64,000 nucleotides of DNA from Hormiphora californensis (Eukaryota > Ctenophora > Tentaculata > Cydippida > Pleurobrachiidae): contig CM035350.1 in the NCBI GenBank assembly GCA_020137815.1, positions 1,856,335 to 1,920,334 on the forward strand. Reading direction: 5' to 3'. The translations under genes were made by a program, and so were the position numbers. Under the pieces are notes generated by a model that was given only the letters and a program-made list of their open reading frames with translations, was not told the origin of the DNA and did not search any database. Position 1 is the stretch's first letter. Each line of letters begins with the position of its first letter. Positions 10,405 through 23,451 of the stretch are shown piece after piece.

Positions 10405-11683
10405 CAACACACCAGATAGATCTATGCGATATATTTCCCTCCCATCCTCCTACCTTTTCTCTTCCCAATTTTTAGACAGCCTGGGCCACATATATTTTTT
10501 ATTTTCCCGAGTTCCCCCACCCCCAGTTTCCCGTTTTTCTGACCATCCCTGTTCCCTACTGCGTTGTGAAATGTTTAATATCAATTGCTGGATCTGTTAT
10601 TTACCCCCCTTGAAAGAGAGATTGAGAGGGAATATCAAATGTACTGTTGTAATAATGGACTACCTTTCTTTCCCAAACACTCCCCCAAAATTATCCGATT
10701 TGTCGTTATTTTCATTTTGAAAACTCTCCTCTTTCTCCAAACACTGGGAGAGATAGAGAGATAGAGACACATACTCTGTCCCCGGGGAGAAGCCACAAAT
10801 TTCCTGCAGCAGTCTCTCAGCTCTATAACTTCTGGACTAGGGTTAATTGCATATTCAACTTAGAATGAGAGGCTGTGTAGTATGTGAGAGAGGCAACCCA
10901 TTTATTGTTTTTCACTCTTTTCAAGTCGCTAAATTTACCCTGTTTCTCACAAGTTCTTAGAAATACTTTGTAGCATTTTGAAGGTCCATGACATGTTGTT
11001 TTGCACGAACTGTGTCCCACCTTTTCACATAGAGCTGTCCGATATGACACCTTGATGCAACTAAGTCATTGGCCATATTGCGGTTGTAGAACAATGGAGT
11101 AATGCTATAGTTTCATCACTTTTAATTTGGGCCCCAAGTTGCAATTATACACCACTATTAGCACCTATCCTTTGATCAATGTCATTCATAATTTAAATTT
11201 GAACAGTCCACTAATATTCCGTTTATTTTAGTAGCATATCACCCCTTCATGTACCAATCTAACCAAGTCACACGTTGTTGAATATGTATTGCGGTGAAAG
11301 TTGGCAGCAAAATTATTGTATTTTTGTCCCATATAATTTCTAATAGAGGCAGAAAGGAGAAGTAGAGAGATAGATAATGAGGGGCAGAGAGACGTTATGT
11401 TTTACTGAGAAGAGAGAAAGGGAAATTCATAATTCCCCCAATTTGAATTTATAGTCAGTTGCCCGCGGTACCAGTACCATACTTCTCTTCAAGTTTCGGG
11501 GGCCAATTATCTGTCTCTAAGTCTCTTTTGGCAAAGGCCTCTCCGGCCTCTCTCAGTATTTGTTAATGAATTACTATTCACGCTTTATGCACGCTAACTC
11601 AAAACTGGAATATTTGCTTTAATTTAAATTGGTCTCATCTAAAGTTTGCCCTAGCGGCTAGTGCCGTCTGGCTTGCTCTCCCC
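10405..11683. other. Intergenic, no gene seen
   Basis: Between LSM12 and the ShKT gene. AT-rich, no supported exon. A short GAGAGATAGAGAGATAGAG tract lies near 10747. The open frames here are short and lack family resemblance or matching splice sites. Confidence 0.6.
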
Positions 11684-13745
11684 ATGTTTGACAGAGTATG
11701 TGTTGTTTTGGGAACTATTCTGGTACTCAGAACGGTCGGCAGTGCAAGGTAACTGGAGATAGGGCAACAGTCTGCATCTTATCGCAGTACAGCCACCTTG
11801 TTGTGTCACTTGTGTTTCAGTTTGGCACTGTGACGGAGTCCAGCTCAGTAGGGATCTGCTGGCATAACGCGCGCGGCTCACTTTCTTGTGACATTTCGCG
11901 CGATCATCCTTACTATCACGTCACCGCCCCCTACGTCTTTTGTACAGAGTCCTAGGGAACGAGGTTGGTCCGACTGTGTGTGAGGACACTCTAAACCCTC
12001 TCATATGCTGGTACTTTGCAAGGAACTATAGAGGCTGTGAATCAGACTCCTTCTACTATTACTATCTCCAACCTAACTGCAGGAGAACGTGCAAAATATG
12101 CGTCATAAGTGATATCTGTAAGTGAACATTGGAGTGGGGGACTTCTATGGGAAGTTACTCCAATTCCAAACCATAGCAAATAGTGAAAAGCATTCGGAGG
12201 GGGGAAGCATTCACAGGCCCATATTTGGGAGGCATGAAGGAGGTGTATCCAAAACTACCCTGTTATGTGTCAACCTCTGTTAAGTGTCAAGTGGTATGAG
12301 GAATAATTATACATAATTCATTATGTTTTATGATGATTATTAGGAAAGTCAGCATACTATATTTCAATTAAAATTTCTTTCCTTTCTCTATTTTTACCAA
12401 TTCTTTCACTTCCTGGTTAAAAAATAGAGAAGATCAATCCATTGTTTGTAATATTGCCAAAATCAACCCAATATATCCATCTGAGAGGTAAACTTTTCCA
12501 CACAGTTCAATCCATGTCTTGTCATCTTTACCAACTGAGCACAGCGTGATTGATTACATGCATGATTACACTTTCTAGAGTGCCCGCCTCTAAATTCTGG
12601 TTGTATAGAAAGTGTAACTATACTCCGGGGCCCACTGTGTGATCGAGTAATGAGCATTGAGACCTATGTCAAGCTGCATCGTTTGCATAGATGCAGCTGT
12701 TGTAACCAATCGTCTCAACACACTAACTAACACACTATCTCAGTCTGTCACTAACTAACACATAACCTTATTCTCAGTCTGCCAAGAGACTCTAAGGTAT
12801 CCTGGGAGTAACAACACTCTAACTAACTGTGCAGGATTCGCCAAACATTGTGAAGAAGATAGTGAGGTAGGTGGTAATATTAGTCATTATTTCCCTAGCT
12901 CTATAAGAGCCATCTAACTCCCACCTTTCTATGAGTCTTCTGTTGAATGTTGAGTCCACTGATATGTGAACTGTGAAGCTTACTATTTAAGCCTTTAATT
13001 GTGGTTTTTATTGGCCACCGTACTAATTATACCCGCTACATCAATCTATTCTCAGACATATAACCCTGCCCTAAATTTACTGTTCACATCTAGTTATAGT
13101 TTTTAGGTATTACTTAGTTTTCTAAACCCGTCTCATTTTGTGACATGTGCATACCACTACCAAATTGCACGTGACGGAGACTGAGACACACGTGGCATGC
13201 TGAGAACTGCGTTAATTAGTGGTCGAATAATTAATTAAGCGCATATCCCTGGAATATTCTTTTTATCCAGACTTCCCATATATGTATGTGGAGATTAGCC
13301 TCGCAACCTACCCAAATCGTAACGGTGCGTGTATTGAGTAAAGAAAGCTGGCTGTCCCCACTAACTAACCCTCTCTCAGTGAGAGTCTCACTGTCTCATT
13401 ATATTGTCCAACCTCCTGACCCCTCTTGTCGTTGTCATACTACATACATGACTTTAACGACCTAACGTGGCGCACGCTACTTCTCACCGGGCCTGTTTCC
13501 GAGACGACAGTCTCTTGTGAGACAATCTTGTCGTGTCTTCCACCCCTTACTGACCCCAACAATCCCCTCCTTCTCAGATAGGTGTACGAATAAGATGGGA
13601 GTGCCCTGTGGCATGTGGAATCTGCCATAAACCAGGAGTACCCAGACCAGATAGATCCCAACTATCATCCTCCCCTTCTTCAACCACCAGGCCGATAACA
13701 GCGTCTCTACTGGTGGTGGTGGTGATGGGGGTTGTCTTTCTGTGA
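11684..13745 (+). CDS. Small membrane-anchored protein with two ShKT domains, four exons
   Basis: Predicted 163-residue precursor. Exon 11684-11748 encodes a signal peptide (MFDRVCVVLGTILVL, ending around VGSA). Exon 11948-12117 encodes a first six-cysteine ShKT domain, with cysteines spaced as in VCEDTLNPLIC, RGC, PNCRRTCKIC. Exons 12778-12866 and 13578-13745 together encode a second ShKT-like domain (NCAGFAKHCEEDSE, then WECPVACGIC). They are followed by a Ser/Pro/Thr linker and a terminal hydrophobic run (ASLLVVVVMGVVFL) that could be a tail membrane segment or GPI signal. Exon phases 2, 1, 0 agree throughout. ShKT domains occur in cnidarian venoms but also in many metazoan extracellular enzymes and matrix proteins; nothing here implies toxicity. 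The function is unknown. Confidence 0.72.
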
Positions 13746-14084
13746 CAATTTGTAGGAGATGAGATTTGAGAAGATAGATTAGGTGCCAATTAGGTGTCAA
13801 TAACCATGGTAACGTGGAAGTTAATAGAGTCTTGATATGTGTTCATACATGGATAATAATCATTAAAAGAGAGAATCATTTTTATTATGGACTGTTGAAG
13901 CAAGAAACAGAGTAGACAATGATGTTTTTAATAAGACGATGTAATTGTTTATGCACAGTTTAGTTTGTACTTTTAGTAGCGTGAGTGAGGCCACACCTTG
14001 AATTTTAGTGGCATGGTAACGCACGTTGCACCACTAGTTACCCAATTCCTACCGTATATTTTATTGTTCTCTCACGTGGACCAG

Positions 14085-14230
14085 GGGCAACTCTCACTCT
14101 CTCCCTCTCTCTATCTCCCTTTCTCTCACCCTCTCATACAAACTCTCTCTCTCTCACCCTCTCACACAAACTCTCTCTCATACAAACTCTCTCACCATCT
14201 CACAGAAACCCTCTCACCCTCTCTCTCACA
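14085..14230. repeat. CT-rich microsatellite/minisatellite
   Basis: Imperfect CTCTCTCACCCTCTCATACAA-type repeats between the ShKT gene and the next gene. Confidence 0.8.
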
Positions 14231-14984
14231 TATATATGGTATAGGGCTTCAACCATCCAAGCCACTTCCATTTGTACATATACTGCATCTCTTGCAGGTT
14301 GTTACATGCAGGCTTTTTATGGCGAGCTATATCATTGTTTTTAACCCTATATCTAGACGGAGAGAGAGGGAGAGAGAGGATGACATAAAGCGAGAGAGGT
14401 TAGAGGAAGAGAATCTAAATCGGGCAAAAGACAATACCGCTCTGATGTTCCAACTTCCAATAGGGTCACTCTAGTTCACGGTATGTTTCTAAAAACAATA
14501 CCAAACCAGAGAGAGTTTCCCATGTCCAGTTTCCCTTTAGTGCAGTAAGAGAAAAGGAAAGTGATATATTTTGTGAAATTAATGCCATTTTTGTAATTTT
14601 TAGCGAACTGAGCTGTGTCTGTATTTGCTGTCTGTCCCCTGTTATTATTTGGGTCAGGACAATTAAAACTGGCGTGGCTGGAAAAAGGGTGGCAGTCTCC
14701 GCCGCTGTCTCTTTCTTTCTCCATACTGATTGTGTGCGGGCAGGGCCTATTATAAAAATAGGTGACACACAATAGTGCTGTCTGCATCCCCACACTTGTT
14801 CTAGTTACTGCACTGCAGAGCCAAAATCGTCTCCATCTCCATCTCCATCTAATGGAGCTATTATGCTGATGCCTGGGGTGATTATGCTAATATTGATGAG
14901 CTGAGAAACATAGGGTGGTGGGTTTGAGAGAAGTTGCTTCCTCCTTTTAACTTGCTGCAGCTTCTTAGTACTGGTCGTAATAAA

Positions 14985-15039
<55 letters not shown>

Positions 15040-15182
15040 AAGGAGTAGAGATGAGAGAGAGAGAGCGAGTAGAGAGAGAGATACGGATTCGGAGATGAGC
15101 TAGATATCTCTCGTTCTCTCTCTCTCGCTCACTCTCTACTCTCTCGCTCTCATCTCTCTTCGCTCTCTCTCTCTCTTCGCAT
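14985..15182. repeat. GA tract followed by its complement (hairpin-forming)
   Basis: A GA-dinucleotide tract (about 14985-15085) with GCGAGTAGAGAG interruptions is followed within about 30 bp by the complementary CT tract (about 15105-15178) with CTACTCTCTCGCTCTC interruptions. The matching interruptions on both arms support an inverted repeat rather than two independent tracts. The rest of 13746-15716 shows no gene. Confidence 0.65.
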
Positions 15183-15716
15183 CCTCGAGGTCTCGCGCGA
15201 TAGAGCCCCCGCCTCGTCTTGTAGCAGCACTAAGACGACGCTCCACTAAGCACCGATCAAGGCCGGGAGTTCACTAACTAAATTACATCCTCAACCTCTG
15301 TTGAGTCTCCAGTTGCCTATCGATTTTGAGAGTGTGACCACATGTGGAGAGAGTGGAGAGAGAGGAAGTACTTGTTCTTATTGCTGTATTGGTGATTATT
15401 AATAACAGAGAAAGGGAGAGAGAGAGATCTCTATCAGACCATTACCGCCTCATTTCCAGTAGTAGTTTCAAGATATTTCAGACCACTGCTGCTGCTTTTG
15501 TATGTACTTTCTGAAAACTTTAAAATTGGCAATTTGTTTTTCTCTTCCTTGTTCTGTGTACCGCCGCCTTGTACTGTTGGGTGTAGTAACACCACCGCCG
15601 CCATACAGTTTAGATGAACCGTAGCCCGTTCCGGAAGCTGGTTAGGTTATAGTTTTCTCTCCCCCTCCTTATACCCAACCCCCTCCCTAACGCATTTTCC
15701 TATTGACCAGCGTGTA

Positions 15717-17126
15717 ATGTTCTTGCTTCCCCTTCTCCTCCTCCTCCTCTCCCCCTCCCTGGCTCGGGGTTGTGAGGAGTGGGCTAGTACAGAGTGTCTC
15801 CCTGAGGAGCGGCTCAACTGCACCACATCTGTCCGGTGTCCCTGTCTCGAGAGGCATGACCCAGAGAAGGGAGCTCTTCCTGAGTCATCCAGTGCGGAGT
15901 TATTATACCAGGGTGGTGTCCTTCTACAGTAGGGAGAGACACTTGTTACTGAGTCTGTACATTAGACGTGATGCAACTGCTGCTGATGTTAAATGTGTTG
16001 GTAAGTTGTACTTTAGTGCAGGACACAAGCAAATCAGTGGTTAGTGTGTGCCGTGTGGCTATTAGGTGCTCCACCGATATCTTGATATCTTACTCGGTAG
16101 CTTATTTCTGGGTATATTTATCACTATTCCTTTTGATTGGATCGAATGGGGAATCAAATTCTATTGGTATGGATAAGACATTGCTCATCTATATCAATGA
16201 TGTAATGTCATATTGATTAATTTATAATTACTGTCATGACTTTATCAAGGTTAAATTGGTTGTTCACTCTGCTGCAACTGGTGACCCTTCTAATTAATTG
16301 ACGGGCTGGTGACATAATTGGTTCTGTAATCAAAATTGCCAAATAGCTCCCGAACTCCGGCACTATTTCGGTTAAACATATTTATGCTTTCTGGTCCTAC
16401 TCTCCCATTCTATTACCTTATCTAACCCTCTCTCATGACGCATCTATCTGAATATTACATTACCCTCTCTCTCCAGGTGAGGAACGTAACGACGTTACAG
16501 AGCAGACATTTGATGGTCTGGGGGATCGAGACTCAAAGGAATGGCGGATCTGGCTGACAGATGACACAATCCAGATCCACGACAGGATCCAGGGGAAGGC
16601 CCTGACGTGGAATGTCCACAAATTGGGCTGCTACAACATCCTCAAACGGGTGGAGTTTGTGGAGTTTACCCATCTGAGAGATGCCCAGGTGTGTGTCCCA
16701 GAATGGGTGCCCACGGAAGCACCACCCCTGATTGAGATAGTTGAGGAGGAGGTTGCCATGGTAACCACGGAGGCGTATCTATGGAGCGGTGGAACAGGTG
16801 ATGATAGGGTACCCTACCTACCAGATGACGAACAGGACCAACAAGATATACGGGATATCCATCTAGTGACTAACATTCTCATTATTACTGGTGTGGGGTC
16901 CATGGTCATTCTCATCTGTATTCTGGGTCTGTGTAAACAGTGCAGGAAATGTTTCATCAGGGTCTGCTGTATTGATAAGTGTTGCAGGACGAGCTACAAT
17001 GTGAGTGCAATGGAGAGTAGGTTGGATAGGTCGTTATACAATGTGGAGTCCCTAGCAACGACATCACCTATCTCCATGGCAACGGATTCAGATAGAAGTT
17101 CCACACTCATTCAGATGATCAAGTGA
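15717..17126 (+). CDS. Orphan type I membrane glycoprotein, at least two exons
   Basis: Not recognised. The ATG at 15717 opens a strong signal peptide (MFLLPLLLLLLSPSLARG) followed by a Cys-rich start (CEEWASTEC, RCPC). After a region of uncertain splicing (15840-15925), the frame VVSFYSRERHLLLSLYIRRD continues to a GT donor at about 16001. The acceptor at 16476 opens the long last exon. That exon has WLTDDTIQIHDRIQGKALTW, two more cysteines, an acidic Pro/Glu stalk, one transmembrane helix (IITGVGSMVILICILGLC), a juxtamembrane Cys cluster (CRKCFIRVCCIDKCC, likely palmitoylated) and a Ser/Thr-rich tail ending LIQMIK. Going from the signal exon to the next frame needs either a one-base skip near 15913 or a roughly 77-bp intron with a weak GTGTCC donor. 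An X-box-like palindrome sits in the coding sequence at 16752-16765. Confidence 0.6.
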
Positions 17127-18481
17127 GGTGGGAAGGACTGATCTTAGAAACACTCTGTTTTTATATCTGATTAGATCGTGGTGAGCCCTGTTCTCTTGTT
17201 CCGAGTAGTAGAGAGACAGTCAAACTCATGAAGAATAGTGTTCAAGATGAGGACAGATACAATAAGGAGTTCAGTTGAAGAGAAAAAGAGTGAAAGCCAC
17301 CGAGAAAAGTTGAAAAGAGGAGGAAACCATCATCACTCTGTTTTGAAGGTCCTGTGGACAAACTTTTGTATTTTGGCAACTCCTGCTGGTTTGAGCCGAG
17401 AGAAAGACAGATAACACGCTTAGCTAACCAGTGTTAATAAAACTGAAAATTTGCGAATTACAGAGTGGTTATCTTCTTCCTGTTTATAAAAAAAACACGA
17501 ACATACAATAATATCTTCTTGTTTTTGTTTTCCATTCCGCTTGTTTACAGATTATACAGAGACATGTGTTTATTCTTTTACACAATCTTCAAAAATACCC
17601 GATACTGTTCTACAAAATATACTACTCTGCTAAATTTCTGGTGCTCTGTGATATTGGCCACCCGTACAGCGCCGCCCAAAACGTTGTCAACAACGTCCAA
17701 GACGCACAAAAAAGCATTCAATGTCAGCAGACTGCGTTTTTCGTGGACAATGCTTTGGGCGACGCTTTATACTGTATACTACACGGACGGCCAATATGAA
17801 GGAGCACCACTGTATACCTTGAAAAATTCATTTCTCATTGGCAAACCCTTTAAAACGCAACAAACCAGCATAAAACACGCAAAAAAAACAAATATATCCC
17901 TCAATTCAGCACACTCATTGTTGAGTTCATCGAGAGAGGGGGGAGAGAATTATCTAAGTTATCCAGCCCTAGTCGAGATTTCATCCCCAAAACTTGACTT
18001 TGAACCTGACGACAGCAGGCTGGCTCGCTCTTCCTCGTTTTGTACTGCGGGAGGGGGAGGTTAGATAAGGGGGCACATTGGTAACTAGATTAGAGAGAGA
18101 ACAGCACACAGTAAAGGGAAGAGAAAGACACACTTGCTTCAATACAAATGCAGCGTTAGCTTTAAAAGTTGGGCAGTATCACAAGATGTAGAGATGCGTG
18201 TGCCAGGATATCTGTGATCTTGCAGATAGGTGTTTTACAGAAAGGTGTAGCAATAATTGACACATGCAAAATGAGTGTAGCAATACAATTGACACATGCA
18301 CAACACGATGGTGGCTTACAAAGGGGCGCATGATCATTACACTCTGCATCACTACTCTGGATGGCAGGGTTTTTAGGAACACCCTTTACATCTTCAATCG
18401 GGTCCTCTGGGCCAACTGGGAGAGAAATGTATGTGTGTTCATGGGTGTATTTTGTAGCAGTGTTCTTGTTTGTCAGTCAGA
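17127..18481. other. Intergenic, no gene supported
   Basis: Between two convergent genes. It contains one 199-codon open frame (17465-18064) that starts at GTG and has no domain, low complexity at the start, and no splice context. I do not call it a gene. Confidence 0.5.
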
Positions 18482-20541
18482 TTAGTTGTCCTCTCCTCTG
18501 GGGGTCCTAATTAAAACTTCAGATTCACCTAATGTATCAACAAGTAATTCGGCCAAACTCTTTGAACTGTTAGTACTGCTTCCACACCCCCCGCGAAAGA
18601 ACGGTTCCACAAAGGCTGCTAAATCAGTTCCCAAAAGGTGGCTAAATGTCTTTGTTTCGAGTTCGTCACCGTTGAGATATTATGTCAGTACACACAACAT
18701 TTTAATGTCAGTACACACAAACAATGGATGATGAGATGTGACCCGATGACAGAGGTGTTACCATCATGACACCAGCTGTAATACCAGGCCAGGTCAAGTT
18801 TCCCAACAAATAGCTGAGTTCAGGTTTCACTTACACTGGGAGTTCTTGTATTTCATGTAAACGTGAAGGGAGATCCCACTGAGACACACAACTAATCCCA
18901 CAACGTTAATTGAACTGAGCTTGTCACCTCCAACGGTGGATGCTAGAACCAGGATAGCAATCTCCTGGAGGAAGAGGAACAGGTTAAAATATACCGTGAG
19001 ATTATTGAGTAATTTAGTCCTGTTTATTGAATAACCGACTGATATGATTCAGCCTTACTAAGTCCTATTTAATAATACTGTTACTTGATAGACTAGCACA
19101 CAACAACCTACACCCAACAAGACAGAAAATGTAGAACTCTTAACTAGAAATGCAGCTGTGTATGAGACAATATTTTACTCCTCTTAGTTTTCTCTCGGAC
19201 GAGTACATTATAATACACCAGTTCAGTGCTGCAGTATTTACCTTGACAATCCCACAGATGGAGATGGTGATGGAGGAGGTACTAGAGAGAAGGAGGTACT
19301 CAGAGAATGTTAACATCAGGGCCAGGAATGCACCTGCTACCACAACGAATAGAACCCACAAACTCTGGTGTTTATCGGCCATTATAAAGTCAGTGGATAA
19401 CACCATCTCACTGCCTGACAGGGGGAGAAGTTGGGTTTGTGATGTGGATTGAAACATAACGAGAAGCGTCAAGAGGGGCTTGAAGTTTGAGATTGAACTG
19501 AGTTATCTGTTATGGGAGCAAAGTGTTTACCTTCCATTCCCAGTGCCAGGGGAAGGATGGATATCGCCATAACTGGTTCCACATGGTACACAAACTCAAG
19601 GGTGTTGGACAGACCCAGACTATCTCTCTGGAGTAGAATCTGAGAGAGCACCCAGCGTAGACCACTGATAGCTGATGCTGTCATGACGAGGATAAAACCA
19701 AACAGGTTGAAGGATGTTGATTGGTAGGTAAAGAGGAAGAGTCCAATTGCTATCAGTATCACCACCACTATCGATAACAGTTTCTGGAAGGGGTTAGGAG
19801 ATAAAATCATTGTGAACTTATCGAGGGGTTACTTGCCTTTGGGGGCTTTGAACGGACTGTAATCAGACCAAAACGTGACGTGGTTGGAGGTGAATCAACC
19901 ACAAAAACATGAAATGGTACTCACAGGTTTCTCTAGTTTGAAGATAATAGCCGCTACCAATATAAAGATGATGACTGAACTTTTACACATGGTATACATT
20001 GAGACTGTAATGTACATGAAACTCCAGTTACTCAGGGCGATATCCAGGGAGGCAGTCAGAGCTGGGAAGTGGGTGTTTGGTTATTATTGTAACTCCCCTA
20101 ACTTCAATATTGTAACATTAATATATGATGTTTAACCTAAAATACATTCTTCCAAATCTGGGGCACTCTCCCTGACTATACCTGCAGGGCATACTCGTTT
20201 AAAGAAGAGGGGCCAGGTTACTGAATCACGCTCCGAGGTGGGCTTGGTGTAGCTCCGGTAAAACCAGATCACATGACTCACTATTGTCATGTGAAAGAAG
20301 GACACCGTCAGGGGAAAGGAGAAATTCTGGAAAATAGAGAAGGGGTTAATAGTGGTTATACATCAAGCTATGGGAGGATAGAAGAATGTATAAAATATAT
20401 TTGTCTCTACAGGGAAAATATAGCCCAGTTCCAAAACTGTTGCAGTGGTTCGACACTTACGGAAAAGCACCATTTGTTGAAAAATGTTATCGAAATGGAC
20501 CATGTATAGTAGAAGAGAATCTGGGCAAGAATCTTAAGCAT
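18482..20541 (-). CDS. SLC35C2: Solute carrier SLC35C2-like nucleotide-sugar transporter family protein, seven exons
   Basis: Golgi/ER multi-pass drug/metabolite-transporter superfamily protein; SLC35C2 modulates Notch O-fucosylation in mammals. Minus-strand exons are 20461-20541, 20182-20326, 19925-20061, 19531-19783, 19242-19414, 18835-18964 and 18482-18618. All are phase-consistent and give 351 residues. Landmarks in order: [11 protein letters not shown] at the first helix; [20 protein letters not shown], the family signature before the KSS motif; [66 protein letters not shown]; and an acidic Ser-rich tail ending [10 protein letters not shown]. About ten helices are expected. The last intron acceptor (at 18619) was chosen because only it keeps the tail frame open. 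Confidence 0.92.
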
Positions 20542-20757
20542 GTATCCCCAATCCATAGTTCAATATTCGTCAAGAGAGGGTGTTTGTCACCTTTCCATGC
20601 TTGAAATCATTTTGCTACTGTCCTAATACGAGCATAATTAGGTAAAGAATAGAACTTGGTAACAATTGAAAATAAACTCAACTCTGTATGGTAAAAACAT
20701 ATCTGGTCAAATAGTATAAAATAAAATGGTGGCTAAAATTATTGAGTGGTTTTCATA

Positions 20758-21258
20758 TCAGTTAATCAGCTGCCCTGAATCAGCAATCTTAACAGTTTTT
20801 GACACTTTCCCCGATGATGTTCCACATCCCTCCATCTCTTTGAGGAAATCTAACCCCTCGATGACCCTACCAAACACGACATGTTTATTGTCCAGCCACG
20901 ATGTTGTAGCCGTGGTGACAAAGAATTGGGATCCGTTGGTGTTTGGACCAGAGTTAGCCATGCTTAATTGACCCATTCCCGTGTGTTTCAAAGTAAAGTT
21001 TTCGTCCTCAAACTTTTCACCGTAGATTGATTTTCCTCCAGTGCCATCACCACTTGTGAAGTCACCTCCCTGACACATAAACGCAGGTATAATACGGTGG
21101 AAGTAGGATCCTTTGTACCCGAATCCTTTCTCACCGGTGCACAGAGCCCGAAAGTTTTCCGCCGTTTTCGGGACCACATCGGCATATAACTCCATCAAGA
21201 GCCGACCGAGAGGCTGGTCGTCTAGCTCAATATCAAAATACACGAATGAACTTGGCAT
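20758..21258 (-). CDS. Cyclophilin-type peptidyl-prolyl cis-trans isomerase, single exon
   Basis: Cyclophilin A-like enzyme of 166 residues that catalyses proline isomerisation during protein folding. The whole domain is present: [38 protein letters not shown], the catalytic [16 protein letters not shown] with Arg and Phe, NGSQFF, and [15 protein letters not shown]. It lacks any targeting signal, so a cytosolic or nuclear location is likely. It starts at the ATG whose complement is at 21256-21258. The promoter side (21360-21450) contains a GCGCGC-rich block. Intronless while neighbouring genes are spliced, so a retrocopy origin is possible; the frame is intact. Confidence 0.95.
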   Translation of the reverse strand: MPSSFVYFDIELDDQPLGRLLMELYADVVPKTAENFRALCTGEKGFGYKGSYFHRIIPAFMCQGGDFTSGDGTGGKSIYGEKFEDENFTLKHTGMGQLSMANSGPNTNGSQFFVTTATTSWLDNKHVVFGRVIEGLDFLKEMEGCGTSSGKVSKTVKIADSGQLIN

Positions 21259-23451
21259 CCTAGGAAATAAGAGTAGATAAACAGTTCCAAGGTGAAAAAA
21301 CCTCGTTTGTCTTAAAAATAAAAATTCCGGCTAAAAAAGTTCAAAATTTCACTTTCAAAATTTCACTTTTTAAATCAAATGCGCGCGGCTTGATAATTGT
21401 TATGCGCTGCAGGTCCCCGCCGCGCGCTATTTCGATTTCGAGTCCACTCCAAAATGAAACTTCACACCCGCGCAAAAAAGTTTTAAAACAAGTGTTGAAA
21501 AGCGCTGCCTTATCCCGCAACGTTTGCCAAAAACAAGTATTGTGTTTTCTGAACGAGTACGGAGCACTTATGATCGGAACGCGAACGGCAAACGACCCTA
21601 ACCTTTCAACTAGCTTTAAGAGTTAATATCGATGCCAAACGATGCAGCAACCTTGACGAAATAGCTCGTATGCAGCCAGACAGCTGGGTTCTCGAATTAT
21701 CGTCCATTCTATTTGTCGTCCATTCGAGTTTCTGGCCGTAACCTTACCCTCTAGCTAATATTTTCTGAATTGCGTACACATTGGTTAACAAATTTTCGAG
21801 ATCTTGCGTACCATATTCTAGAATTCCCCTATTCTACCGTACAGAGGGCGTGTGTTTTTAGATTTGGCAGTCCCACTGCCCACTTTTCCGTCATTCTTGA
21901 AAAATTTGTATGTCTTTAGATCAGGTTAGTTTGTGGATTAACTGTTTAGTTCGTGAACAAACTGTTTAGTTTGAGGACTAACTCGAACTCTAAGTATCAC
22001 TTCATCCAAAGTTCAAATTTATCCACTTGCCTGGTGACTGGTATCGGGCCCGATTTATTGGGATGCTCGGGGAAAGGTTTTTGGCCGGTAAATCGGGGTG
22101 CCCAGTATATCGGGGTCCGACCACCTTCGGGAAGACTAAAATACTTAAATATGGCTCATCGCTCTAAATGATTCGGCACAGTATGTATAAGTTGAAAGTC
22201 CCTAGAGTCTGTCTTGCCAACGTCGATCCTCTTTTCGCGAGTTTCGGATTAGACCATAACAAAGTCTGTCACGGTCAACCGCACACCAATAGTGTTCTTG
22301 ACTAGTCACTGTAGCTTTCACCAACTTGACACAACTTGAATAAGGAATTCCGATGTGTTGTTAGTACGGAGCCATTTGTTTATCATTTTTAGGCAGTCTA
22401 CCCACCGGCCACCATCTAGCAATGCTCAAGAAAATAACCAGATCTGATATTGAAATTTGTAGTACCAAAAAGTCTCTCTTATGCCTGTTAATAAATTCAT
22501 AAATTCAGTTGAGTATTCTATATCTTCCTTATTTTCAGATCTCAGCCGATCTCCTGATTGTACCATTATCCTAAGTTGTCTTCCTTTCCATCCTCCCATT
22601 AATAGGATATTAATCGGTGCTTTATTATGGAAGGTTTATTAATATAGTTAGCTCGTTAGGCTGGTGGGCTGGAGATCATTACGACCATGTCGTGTCTAAT
22701 AGAAGCGGCATTGTTTAAACGGAGCTGCCCTCATTAAGTGATGCAGCTGAATCATTATATAACTAGTGATGCACGCCCGGCCTAACAGCCCACCTCGCTC
22801 TCATCTCCCCTCTCCCTCTCTAACCACAACTAACGTCAATAATATGCTAACAAACATCAAATAATCGGTGCGTACGTGAGCAGAGAGAGAGAGAGAGAGA
22901 GAGAGAGAGCAATATCATATACATATAGGTTCTCCCCTCTAACGGCCTTTATTCATATTTGATTTGGAAGGCAGACATTGCAGTACCCATAACGCGTGGT
23001 GTATCCGCTGGAATGTCAAACTGCAATTGTCAAATGAACGTCTCAATATAACAATGTTCAGTTGCATTTCCTCTGATCTTGCCCCCCCCTCCATCTGGTA
23101 GAAATATACGAATTATCTCGTGTGGTAGCTGCACTTGTGGTTATTGTCTAATGAATTAAACAAACTTAGTAGACGATACAATTAACAAAATATGACTTCA
23201 TTTCAATTTGACATTGTCGTATGTTATGACTTTAAATCTTTAATTGAATAATCATTTACTCATAATTATGGTGTATCTTAATTCTTAAGAAAAATTAATG
23301 ATATTTTAGTTCAAATTAAATATTTTAAGGTCAGTACTTATATTCTTCAAGCCTTTGTCCTCCAACTAAATACACGTGATCCCAAGAAGGTCCCTCTCCC
23401 TCTCCACACACTGTACTTTGTTTTCAACTCCTCTCTTATTCAGAATCCAAT
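21259..23451. other. Intergenic; CG-rich block near 21380-21440, otherwise nothing coding seen
   Basis: Contains GCGCGCGGC and CCGCCGCGCGCTATTTCG (about 21381-21434), likely part of the cyclophilin promoter. It also has a GA tract at about 22881-22908 and repeated ATCGGGGT(G/C)C words at 22050-22120. No exon with family resemblance was found. Confidence 0.5.

Noticed and set aside
13998-14474. 158-codon open frame
   Set aside because: Largely encoded by CT repeats; no conserved feature.
17465-18064. 199-codon open frame
   Set aside because: Starts at GTG, low-complexity AT-rich beginning, no domain, no splice or promoter context.
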